Origin: Caryophanales bacterium UBA5364
GTDB taxonomy: Bacteria; Bacillota_I; Bacilli_A; RF39; UBA660
Length of the DNA: 24,176 nt
Reading direction: 5' to 3'
NCBI GenBank assembly: GCA_002410935.1
Contig: DHPM01000002.1
Coordinates: forward strand, 1-24,176
This document shows, piece by piece, positions 8,355 to 15,812 of the stretch. Below the pieces are notes generated by a model. It had not been told where the DNA came from, searched no databases, and saw only the letters and a list, made by a program, of their open reading frames with translations. A program made the translations under genes and the position numbers. The stretch's first letter is position 1, and every line of letters begins with the position of its first letter.

Positions 8355-10904
8355 TTATTCAGTTGGGGTTATCGACATATCAAAATTAAGAAGTTCTAAA
8401 ACACTAAAGCCAACACTAGCATGAATATCTACCGAGCTAGTAAAGATTATACTTGTCAATCGTTTTTTAGGTTTTAGTACTACAAGCATTGCCGGATATG
8501 TAGCATTCCCTGGATTACCATTAGTTTTTAATAAATTAATAGAGTTAGGAAATGTATTATTAGAAAATGGTGCTGATAATATGTAATTAGAAGCAATTAC
8601 TAATGGTTCAATATAGTTATTACTAATAGCATTTTCAACACTGAAAACAGCCCCATCATTAAATTTTAATTTTAAATTTGATATTTCAACTGCTCCCGTA
8701 TTTATTAAATAAAAATCAATGACATGCCAGTTTCTAAAATCAGTTGGTGATATATCAATTGTATATTCATTTTCACCAGCATAAACTCTTTTATTATTTG
8801 TAGATGTTGCTTCAATATTAGTTAATAATTTCCTATCATTTTTATTAAACGGTCTTAAACAATGACCATAATCATAATTATTATTACCACTAATATTACC
8901 ATTAGTACACCATCCAACTAAATCTTTAGTTGGATCATTGGTTGTATAAATTTTATCATATCTAAAACTTAAAGTAGTTCCATAATTAGGTACAATTGTC
9001 TTTAGCTTATCAATAATAACAACTGGTTCTTGAAAAGTCTTTTCTAATTCAAGGTTATTATTGTAACTAACTAAAATAGCATCACTATGACCTTTATTAA
9101 AATTCTTTAAATTAATATCATTTGAATATGTGTTTCCTGCCATTACATATTTATTATCATTGGTCTTTATAATAGCATTAAAAGCATCAAGATTGCTTCC
9201 TCCAAATACCTTCTTATCACTAATACTTCCATCAGCAGTATTATAAACAACCATAATAGCATTACTATATCCGTTTGTTTCAGTTACTAATCCTTGCATA
9301 TCCATATCAGTTGATCTACTATATCCGACTGCTACTACTTTATTATCATTAATTATTTCTAATGAATTAAATGAATCATCTGATGTTCCACCAAAACTCT
9401 TCTTCCAAACAAGATTTAAGTCAAGATCATATTTAATAATAATAGCATCTTCTAATTTATTATTAGCTTTACTTAAACCTTCCATATCACCTTCTGATGA
9501 CTTGCTGTACCCTCCAACTATATATCCATCTGGATATATTTCGAAATCATTAAAAGTTACCTTGCTAAAGTCACCTCCGGAAAACTGACTATCCTTAACA
9601 ATATTTAAGTCTTTATCTAATGTATAAATACTACCTTCAGTACTACTTCCACTGACGTTAGCAATCATTACATAACCATTTTCTATTTCTTTAAAATTAG
9701 TTAATGAACAATATCCTAAGCCTGAATATAACTTTTTAACAACGATATTAAAATCAGTATCCAGTTTTAAAATAATTAATTGTAACGCACCATTTTCATA
9801 TGTGTCACCAGTATGATCCCCATCTAATACTCTTAAATTAACAACTCCCGTTATTAGATAGTGCTCACCATCGTATAAAACATTTTGAAATATTTCACTA
9901 CCATTAGTCCCACTACCACCATAACTCTTTTTATAAGTAACTTCACCTTGCTTATTATACTTGACAATTATTCCGTCGTTTGGACCACCTTTATAATCCA
10001 AAATATCCTTATCATTACTTGAAGTATATCCAACAGCTATATAACCATCTGGTATTTCTTCAATTCCATAAAAATAATCATTATTAGAACCACCAAAATT
10101 ACGGCTCCATTCAACTGTTCCATCAGCCTTAAACTTAACAATAATAGCATCATATTCACCATTATTGCCCGTTCCATACTTAGTTATAACTTCTGAATTA
10201 CTACTACCTACAGCAATATAACCACCATCACTAGTTTCCTTTACATTAAAAAAATCATCTATATATTTACCACCATAACTTACATAATGACTGGCGAAGG
10301 TACTTGCTCCTTGAAGACAATCGACATAAGCATTGTATTCATAGTTATCGTTTGTTTTTTCTATTTCAACATAACCAACACATCTACTATCTAGTTCTAA
10401 AGGTAGTCTCAATTCATCAATTAAACCTTTACTCATGAGTGTTTCTAAATCAATAGTTACTTTATCTCCAATATTGGTTGGAAGTGTAATATCTTCCTTC
10501 TTACTTGCTTGTACCATTTGTCCTTGATACCAATCAAAAAATTGTTCATCATAAAGTTGTAGTGAATAATCTATTTTTCTTCCCTTGCGATAAAGTAAGA
10601 CTTTTGTATCATCGTTAATACTAGTGCTATCTAACGTACTAACAACATTATTACTTAAGAATTTTTTATTTTTTAAAGTACCAATCGTCACATAACTAAT
10701 ATCGCCATCCCATACTAAATCATCTGCATTTTTAGCGTGATATAGTTCAGCTGCTCTTTCAATATTCTTCTTTGTCACTCCAAAAGCACCATACCTAGAC
10801 TTATTAATTAAGTCAGTTATTATGGGTACTGAGATAATTGCAATAACTGCTAATATAACAATTACGGCCAATAATTCTATTAATGTAAATCCTTTTTTCT
10901 TCAT
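8355..10904 (-). CDS. Modular pilin with seven-bladed propeller, copy 1 (849 aa)
   Basis: First gene of the array in transcription order. Residues 1-5 (MKKKG) are the prepilin leader; FTLIE and a hydrophobic helix span 6-29. A pilin-like domain reaches about residue 206, with Cys175 and Cys196. Seven repeats span about 207-624, and a C-terminal domain spans 625-849 with Cys666 and Cys682. Blade 4 (about residues 391-438) is shorter and poorly conserved, which accounts for the lower length. The ATG at 10904 follows AGGGTG; a GTG nine bases upstream falls inside that ribosome site and is less likely. The promoter is a perfect consensus. The gene lies just downstream of comEC behind a terminator. 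It may belong to a transformation or adhesion pilus, but the neighbours do not prove this. Confidence 0.85.
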   Translation of the reverse strand: MKKKGFTLIELLAVIVILAVIAIISVPIITDLINKSRYGAFGVTKKNIERAAELYHAKNADDLVWDGDISYVTIGTLKNKKFLSNNVVSTLDSTSINDDTKVLLYRKGRKIDYSLQLYDEQFFDWYQGQMVQASKKEDITLPTNIGDKVTIDLETLMSKGLIDELRLPLELDSRCVGYVEIEKTNDNYEYNAYVDCLQGASTFASHYVSYGGKYIDDFFNVKETSDGGYIAVGSSNSEVITKYGTGNNGEYDAIIVKFKADGTVEWSRNFGGSNNDYFYGIEEIPDGYIAVGYTSSNDKDILDYKGGPNDGIIVKYNKQGEVTYKKSYGGSGTNGSEIFQNVLYDGEHYLITGVVNLRVLDGDHTGDTYENGALQLIILKLDTDFNIVVKKLYSGLGYCSLTNFKEIENGYVMIANVSGSSTEGSIYTLDKDLNIVKDSQFSGGDFSKVTFNDFEIYPDGYIVGGYSKSSEGDMEGLSKANNKLEDAIIIKYDLDLNLVWKKSFGGTSDDSFNSLEIINDNKVVAVGYSRSTDMDMQGLVTETNGYSNAIMVVYNTADGSISDKKVFGGSNLDAFNAIIKTNDNKYVMAGNTYSNDINLKNFNKGHSDAILVSYNNNLELEKTFQEPVVIIDKLKTIVPNYGTTLSFRYDKIYTTNDPTKDLVGWCTNGNISGNNNYDYGHCLRPFNKNDRKLLTNIEATSTNNKRVYAGENEYTIDISPTDFRNWHVIDFYLINTGAVEISNLKLKFNDGAVFSVENAISNNYIEPLVIASNYILSAPFSNNTFPNSINLLKTNGNPGNATYPAMLVVLKPKKRLTSIIFTSSVDIHASVGFSVLELLNFDMSITPTE

Positions 10905-10942
10905 AAAAAACACCCTATCTATTGTCTATTAAGCTATAATAA

Positions 10943-10971
10943 ATTATAGTTTAATTTTAAAATATTGTCAA
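10943..10971 (-). promoter_or_regulatory. Consensus sigma-A promoter of first pilin copy
   Basis: TTGACA (10966-10971) and TATAAT (10943-10948) match consensus exactly with a 17-bp spacer. An inverted repeat with 7-bp arms, CTATAAT and ATTATAG (10934-10949), covers the -10 box and could be an operator. The leader to the ATG at 10904 would be about 30 nt. Confidence 0.85.
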
Positions 10972-10996
10972 TCACAAAAGGGAGCTCACGCTCCCA
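10970..10996 (-). terminator. Rho-independent terminator of comEC
   Basis: On the minus strand GGGAGC pairs with GCTCCC around GTGA (10980-10995), followed by TTTTGTGATT. This is the only GC-rich hairpin in the intergenic region, and it separates comEC from the pilin promoter. Confidence 0.8.
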
Positions 10997-11028
10997 TCTA
11001 TATAAAACACTAATATTAGTGTACAACA

Positions 11029-13074
11029 TTAATAACAAGTATAAATGCTTATCTTCGGTTTTAAAATTATTTTCACGCTACCATTTACACTTGTTCTATA
11101 AATAGATGATTTTTGATCATACAATCTATCTATAACATTTGGATGCGGATGATTGAATCTATTTTTTAATCCTACTGATATTAGTGCTAAAGATGGTTTA
11201 ATTATATCTAAAAATTTTTCACTTGAGCTAGTAATAGAACCATGATGTCCTACTTTTAGTATATCCATTGTTTCTAACTTATATGTGTTGATTATTTCTT
11301 CCTCACTACTAATTCCTGCGTCACCCATTAATAGGATATTCACATTGTTAATTTTAGTATAGATAATTAAACTATCTTCGTTCTCATTTTTATTTTTATT
11401 GTTTAAAAAATGAAAGATATAGTTATCTACTTTTAATATATTTCGATTAAAGAATTGATATTTAATATCTTTTTTATCTAATGCTTTAATCAGTTCTAAT
11501 TCTAACTCATTATTATGTCCGCTGTTCATAATAACATGATTAACTTTAAAATTATTAACTAGATTAATAGCTTCACCCATATGATCAAAATCCCCATGAG
11601 TTAAAATTAAATAATCAATTTTTTTAATCCCGCTAGATTTTAAATATGGGATGGTTGTGTTAAGTGCAATACTATAGTCATTAGGTCCATAGAAGTTTTG
11701 AATACCTCCTGTATCAATCATAATATTACCTTTATTGTTAGGTAATGTAACCAATATGCTATCTCCTTGACCAACATCAATCATGGTTAAAGTTGGATCC
11801 TTATTCAAATAATTTAGATTAGTATGAATAAAGATACTAATTACTAATAGTATTAATGATTGATATCGTTTTTTATAAATTTGATTTAAGACATAAGTAA
11901 TTAATAGATAATAAAGAAAATAAATATAAAGTGGTACATCTTTTAAAATAATGTTTAAATAAGTAAATTTAGAACAAATCAATGAAAAACTTTCTAATAT
12001 TTTTATTGATAAATTAAAAAGAGGAAGTAAGAATGGAAAAATAAAAGTTATTAATGATAAAGGGAATATTATTACTGATACTAATGGTACAAAAAAAATA
12101 TTAAAAATAGGAGTTAATAAACTAATATAAAAAAAGTTATTTATCATTAAAGGGATACTTGCTAAAAAAGCTATAAATGATACCATAAATAATTGGATAA
12201 AATAGTTTTTATATTGCGCAATTAATTTTTGACATAAAATTAAATAAAAACTAATAATAAAACTAAACTTAAAACCTAAATGATAAACGTAATATGGATT
12301 TATTAACAATAAAAGAAAACATATAAAAATCAGGATATCTAAAGTACTTATCTTTAACTTAAATATCTTTTTTATAGTTAATAACACAAATAATAATACT
12401 GATCTAATAACTGGTGGTGAGAATGTTGTTAAAAAAAGATAAAAGAATAATATTATTATTACTAAAAAATAGTTAATGTTTTCTCTTTTATTAATTAGAT
12501 TAAATATTTTTAATAATATAAAGGATAATAAAGTTATATGAGTTCCAGAGACCGAAAAGATATGAATCGTTCCATTTAATTGGTAACTTTTAATTACTTG
12601 GTCGTCAATTCCATTGATATCACCTAAAATGAATGTTTTTATATAAGGATTACCAATACTATCTATTTTATTAATAATAATATTTTTATATTTATAAATA
12701 ATACTATTGTTATCTTTTAATTTAGTTATTTCGGCATCATTAATAATCCAGTATATTCCTTGACTTAATAAATAATTACGATAATTAAATAAAGAAAAAA
12801 CACTATTCCTTGGTGGTTTATTAAAAGTTCCAATTACTTCTATATAGTCACCACTTTGTAACGAAATAGGTTCATAATAATTAATTAAGATTTTTTCTTT
12901 ATTTTTTAATGTTATCGTCGTTTTATTTTTACTTCTTTTAATATTATATACATAACCTCTAACTTGTTTACTATCGACAGTATATTGACTATGGTATACA
13001 TTATTATTTACAATATAAAAAGTATATATACTTACTATGATACTAAAGAGTAAGATAATCTTTGAACTTTTCAA
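11029..13074 (-). CDS. comEC: ComEC/Rec2 competence DNA channel
   Basis: Polytopic membrane protein that carries single-stranded DNA into the cell during transformation. An N-terminal membrane segment is followed by an OB-like domain (about 35-115), then the competence domain with many membrane helices (about 145-415) including the SVSGTHI signature at 174-180. A C-terminal metallo-beta-lactamase-like domain (about 428-680) has DVGQGDS (433), HGDFDH (493-498), GDAG (584) and GHHGS (609); this domain is proposed to degrade the non-transported strand. At 681 aa it is somewhat short for the family. The start is a TTG at 13074, 32 nt inside the end of comEA; no ATG occurs in the following 300 codons, so TTG is the best choice and translation is probably coupled to comEA. 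Confidence 0.93.
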   Translation of the reverse strand: MKSSKIILLFSIIVSIYTFYIVNNNVYHSQYTVDSKQVRGYVYNIKRSKNKTTITLKNKEKILINYYEPISLQSGDYIEVIGTFNKPPRNSVFSLFNYRNYLLSQGIYWIINDAEITKLKDNNSIIYKYKNIIINKIDSIGNPYIKTFILGDINGIDDQVIKSYQLNGTIHIFSVSGTHITLLSFILLKIFNLINKRENINYFLVIIILFFYLFLTTFSPPVIRSVLLFVLLTIKKIFKLKISTLDILIFICFLLLLINPYYVYHLGFKFSFIISFYLILCQKLIAQYKNYFIQLFMVSFIAFLASIPLMINNFFYISLLTPIFNIFFVPLVSVIIFPLSLITFIFPFLLPLFNLSIKILESFSLICSKFTYLNIILKDVPLYIYFLYYLLITYVLNQIYKKRYQSLILLVISIFIHTNLNYLNKDPTLTMIDVGQGDSILVTLPNNKGNIMIDTGGIQNFYGPNDYSIALNTTIPYLKSSGIKKIDYLILTHGDFDHMGEAINLVNNFKVNHVIMNSGHNNELELELIKALDKKDIKYQFFNRNILKVDNYIFHFLNNKNKNENEDSLIIYTKINNVNILLMGDAGISSEEEIINTYKLETMDILKVGHHGSITSSSEKFLDIIKPSLALISVGLKNRFNHPHPNVIDRLYDQKSSIYRTSVNGSVKIILKPKISIYTCY

Positions 13075-13642
13075 AGGTGGTTTTACCTATTCCCTTAATA
13101 TTCATAATCTCTTCAATGTTTTTAAAACTACCTACTTCCTCACGATATTTAATAATACTTTTGGCTTTTGTTTCACCAATCCCCGGTAAAGTCAATAATT
13201 CCTCAATGGTGGCTGTATTTAATGATATTTTCCCAGTGTCATTTATAATACTTTCTTCATTTGTTATATAGTTATCAAAACATCCATCATTTTCTAACAT
13301 TGGACATATACATTCTTTTTCAATATATTTAATGCTTGTGTTACCCTTAACCATTTCTTTTATTTCTTCTTTATTATAAATAATAACAACCATTTCATCT
13401 TCCAACTTTTTACTAAGATTAATAATACTGATATCAGCATTATTATTTAATCCACCACTCACATCTACTAAATCTTGAACACGGCTATTACTTTTTAATT
13501 GATAGACACCTGGTTTACTAATAGCACCTTTAATTTCTACTTTAATTAAATCATTAACAATTGGTACTTGTTTTTCTTTAAAGATAAGATTACTAGCAAA
13601 AATACTTGAAATAAAAAAGATACTAATAATGATTCTTTTCAT
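13043..13642 (-). CDS. comEA: ComEA competence DNA receptor
   Basis: Membrane-anchored DNA-binding protein that captures duplex DNA outside the membrane and hands it to ComEC. Residues 1-20 are a membrane anchor. An SLBB-type domain spans about 31-92 (VEIKGAISKPGVYQL), and a double helix-hairpin-helix DNA-binding domain spans about 138-199 (SLNTATIEELLTLPGIG, then NIKGIGKTTFEKF). Between them is a linker with three cysteines (111, 113, 121). The ATG at 13642 follows a strong AGGAGG. The gene overlaps comEC by 32 nt and lies 55 nt after ftsW with no hairpin between, so read-through from ftsW is possible. Confidence 0.93.
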   Translation of the reverse strand: MKRIIISIFFISSIFASNLIFKEKQVPIVNDLIKVEIKGAISKPGVYQLKSNSRVQDLVDVSGGLNNNADISIINLSKKLEDEMVVIIYNKEEIKEMVKGNTSIKYIEKECICPMLENDGCFDNYITNEESIINDTGKISLNTATIEELLTLPGIGETKAKSIIKYREEVGSFKNIEEIMNIKGIGKTTFEKFKDYLTL

Positions 13643-13697
13643 ATTACCTCCTCATTATTAATATATCTTTTTATATAATTGAAACCCTTTAAAAATA

Positions 13698-14885
13698 TTA
13701 TAAATTAGTTATTTTAATTCGTTTGTTTTTATTTTCAATAGCTACTCTCTCGACCATAGCCAGTGAACATAATAGTGATATTGTGAATGTTCCTCCATAA
13801 CTAAAGAATGGTAATGGAACACCTGTAAACGGGATAACTGCTAAAACACCACCTAAATTAATAAAGACATGAATAAATAAGTAAGCTGCAACTCCTATAC
13901 AAATATATCTTCCTCTAACGGTACTTGATTTAGAAGCTATTTTTAAAATGCGATATAAGATAATAATATAACCTATAAAAATTAAACTACTTTTTAGTAA
14001 GCCTAATTCTTCACCAATAATCGCAAAGACGGAATCGGTATGAGGATCAGGAATATATGAATACTTTTGTTTACTATCTCCTATTCCTAATCCCATTAAA
14101 CCACCGTCGTTTAACGCAATAAACCCATTACAAATTTGATATCCTCCTGATTCATAATTTTGACAAGGGCGACTAAAATCTTGAATACGGTCTAACTGTT
14201 CAGCACTAAATAGTTCACCCTTTTTAATATAAATAACTCCAACGGCTAATACACATAATACAAATATAGTAGTAATTGTTTTTATTTTATCTTCCTTACT
14301 AATTGGACTTCCAATAAACATAATACCAAAAATAAACATAACAATAACCATCGTTCCAAAGTCTCTTTGAAGTAAGATAAAAGTTGCCATAGCAATAGCA
14401 GTCCCCCATATGATTGCAAATATTACAAAGTATCTTTTTTTAATATCTTTACTTTTAAATATTTTTCTGAATAATTCAAACATTATAGCCATGGCCACAA
14501 TAAGAATTGGTTTAGAAAACTCACTCGGTTGAATTCTTTTACCAAATAAATTCATCCAATTTCGACTACCTCTAACATCAATTCCCCAGAAAGCTGTATA
14601 AAAAAGAAGGGCAAGAATTATAAATAAACCAATTGGTGCAAATAATTTATAGTATTTAGTTGGAATATTAACAATAATTAAACTCCCTATAAATGAAACT
14701 AAAAGCATAATCCCATGCTGTTTAAAATAATAATAAAGGCTATTATTATATTTAACTACTGATTCACGACTTGAAGCCGTAAGAATATTAAATAAACCAT
14801 ATAAAACCATTATTAATACAACGACTAATAATATTTTATCCATGTCTTTTAGATTGTTTTTAAATTTCCGAATTTGTAGTTTCAT
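13698..14885 (-). CDS. ftsW: SEDS peptidoglycan polymerase, FtsW/RodA family
   Basis: Integral membrane glycosyltransferase that polymerises lipid II together with a class B PBP. The 395-aa protein has about ten membrane helices. Family motifs seen: RGSRNWMNL (105-113) followed by QPSEFSKP, LQRDFGT (172-178), NGFIALNDGGLMGLGIGDS (253-271), HTD with Asp284 matching the essential Asp of SEDS enzymes, and GVPLPFFSYGG near 355-365. The long extracellular loop and DPHTD motif look more like FtsW than RodA, but the split is not certain from sequence alone. Two cysteines (241 and 252) flank the loop just before the NGFIALNDGG motif. The ATG at 14885 follows AAGGTGAT. The gene is divergent from the small gene at 15022. 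Confidence 0.85.
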   Translation of the reverse strand: MKLQIRKFKNNLKDMDKILLVVVLIMVLYGLFNILTASSRESVVKYNNSLYYYFKQHGIMLLVSFIGSLIIVNIPTKYYKLFAPIGLFIILALLFYTAFWGIDVRGSRNWMNLFGKRIQPSEFSKPILIVAMAIMFELFRKIFKSKDIKKRYFVIFAIIWGTAIAMATFILLQRDFGTMVIVMFIFGIMFIGSPISKEDKIKTITTIFVLCVLAVGVIYIKKGELFSAEQLDRIQDFSRPCQNYESGGYQICNGFIALNDGGLMGLGIGDSKQKYSYIPDPHTDSVFAIIGEELGLLKSSLIFIGYIIILYRILKIASKSSTVRGRYICIGVAAYLFIHVFINLGGVLAVIPFTGVPLPFFSYGGTFTISLLCSLAMVERVAIENKNKRIKITNL

Positions 14886-14944
14886 ATTTTATCACCTTAC
14901 ATATTATATAATAACATATTATATATAAAAATTAAAGATTAAAA

Positions 14945-14973
14945 AATATAAAATGGGTTATTCATATAAGCAA
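14945..14973 (-). promoter_or_regulatory. Candidate promoter for ftsW
   Basis: TTGCTT (14968-14973) and TATATT (14945-14950) are spaced by 17 bp on the minus strand. A TATAAT closer to the gene, 17 nt before the ATG, is an alternative -10 box. The region is so AT-rich that neither is certain. Confidence 0.35.
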
Positions 14974-15021
14974 ATCTTTATATTTTTAATAATATATTAT
15001 GACTAGATAGGAGGGAAATAT

Positions 15022-15195
15022 ATGTACTACTATGGAGGTTATGGTGGATACGGATATAATAACCCTTGCTGCAATCCATGTGGTCAAAACTTTGGTTATG
15101 GCGTTGGCTGCGGCGGAGGTTCTGGAGCTGCAATCGTTTTAGTATTATTTATATTACTTGTAATAATTTTAGGTGCCCGTAGTTGGGTCCAATAA
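15022..15195 (+). CDS. Tiny Gly/Tyr/Cys-rich membrane protein, YjcZ-like
   Basis: Protein of 57 aa. The first 35 residues are rich in Gly, Tyr, Asn and Cys (MYYYGGYGGYGY, then NPCCNPCG and GCGGGSG), followed by one hydrophobic helix (AAIVLVLFILLVIILGA) and a short tail, RSWVQ. This layout matches the YjcZ / tiny transmembrane family of Bacillus, several members of which are linked to sporulation; that link is by resemblance only. A perfect AGGAGG lies seven bases before the ATG, and a terminator follows the stop at once, so it is a single-gene transcript. The upstream 136 nt, shared with divergent ftsW, hold no sigma-A promoter I would call in this direction. Confidence 0.75.
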   Translation: MYYYGGYGGYGYNNPCCNPCGQNFGYGVGCGGGSGAAIVLVLFILLVIILGARSWVQ

Positions 15196-15220
15196 AAAAG
15201 GAAGATATCTTCCTTTTTTC
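15194..15220 (+). terminator. Rho-independent terminator of the YjcZ-like gene
   Basis: The palindrome GGAAGATATCTTCC (15200-15213) is flanked by six A on the left and six T on the right. It overlaps the TAA stop. Confidence 0.85.
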
Positions 15221-15229
15221 ATTTATTTA

Positions 15230-15238
15230 TGTTAAAAT
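15230..15238 (+). promoter_or_regulatory. Candidate extended -10 promoter of def
   Basis: TGTTAAAAT fits an extended -10 box (TG, one base, then TAAAAT). It ends 16 nt before the def ATG, the same close spacing as at the pilin promoters. No good -35 box is visible. Confidence 0.35.
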
Positions 15239-15254
15239 TAATTAGGTGGTTATT

Positions 15255-15803
15255 ATGTTTAAAGAGTTAGAAATATTAGATGAATCTAATAAAATATTAA
15301 GAAATAAAAGCGTTGATATAACGGAACCTTTAACTAAAGAAGAAAAAAAATTAGTTCAAAGGATGATAGATCAACTAACTTATAGTCAAATTGAAGAATA
15401 TGAAAAAAAATATGATTTAAGACCTGGTATGGGGTTAGCATTTCCTCAATTAGGGATATTAAAAAGATTAATTGTGATTGTTCACGAGTATGAAGATGGC
15501 AAATTTCATAATTATGTAATGATTAATCCTAAAATTGTAAGTCATTCAGAGGAAATTATTGCTGCTGATGCTGGTGAAGGTTGTTTAAGTGTTAATCGTG
15601 ATGTTGATGGACATGTTCCAAGATATGCCAGAATAACAGTTGAAGGATTAGATGAAAATCTAAAGAAATTTAGTATTAGAGCTCGTGAAGAACTAGCAAT
15701 TGCTTTCCAACACGAGATAGATCATTTAGATGGCATTTTATTTTATGATCGAATCAATAAAAAACGTCCATTCTATTTGGAAGATGAAATTAGATTAATT
15801 TAG
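15255..15803 (+). CDS. def: Peptide deformylase
   Basis: Metal-dependent hydrolase that removes the formyl group from the N-terminal Met of new proteins. All three family motifs are present: GMGLAFPQ (58-65), EGCLS (108-112, with the metal-binding Cys110) and HEIDH (153-157, with two metal-binding His and the catalytic Glu). The 182-aa length and the long segment before motif I fit the Gram-positive type 2 form. Motif I usually reads GxGxAAPQ; here the second Ala is Phe. The ATG at 15255 is preceded by AGGTGG; an in-frame GTG at 15246 lies within that ribosome site. The downstream gene starts 9 nt after the stop, with its AGGAGG overlapping the def stop, so the two are co-transcribed. Confidence 0.95.
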   Translation: MFKELEILDESNKILRNKSVDITEPLTKEEKKLVQRMIDQLTYSQIEEYEKKYDLRPGMGLAFPQLGILKRLIVIVHEYEDGKFHNYVMINPKIVSHSEEIIAADAGEGCLSVNRDVDGHVPRYARITVEGLDENLKKFSIRAREELAIAFQHEIDHLDGILFYDRINKKRPFYLEDEIRLI

Positions 15804-15812
15804 GAGGAAACC

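Noticed and set aside
1..10904. CRISPR array or transposon as the cause of the repeats
   Set aside because: The repeated unit is a whole gene of about 2.6 kb. There are no short regularly spaced repeats, no transposase and no terminal inverted repeats.
288..10904. Diversity-generating retroelement acting on the propellers
   Set aside because: No reverse transcriptase or template repeat is in the window, and the differences include indels and all bases rather than adenine-targeted changes.
11007..11022. Perfect 16-bp palindrome ACACTAATATTAGTGT just after comEC as a terminator
   Set aside because: It has no loop to spare and no T-run on either strand. The GC-rich hairpin at 10980-10995 is the better terminator. 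It could still be a protein site, without further support.
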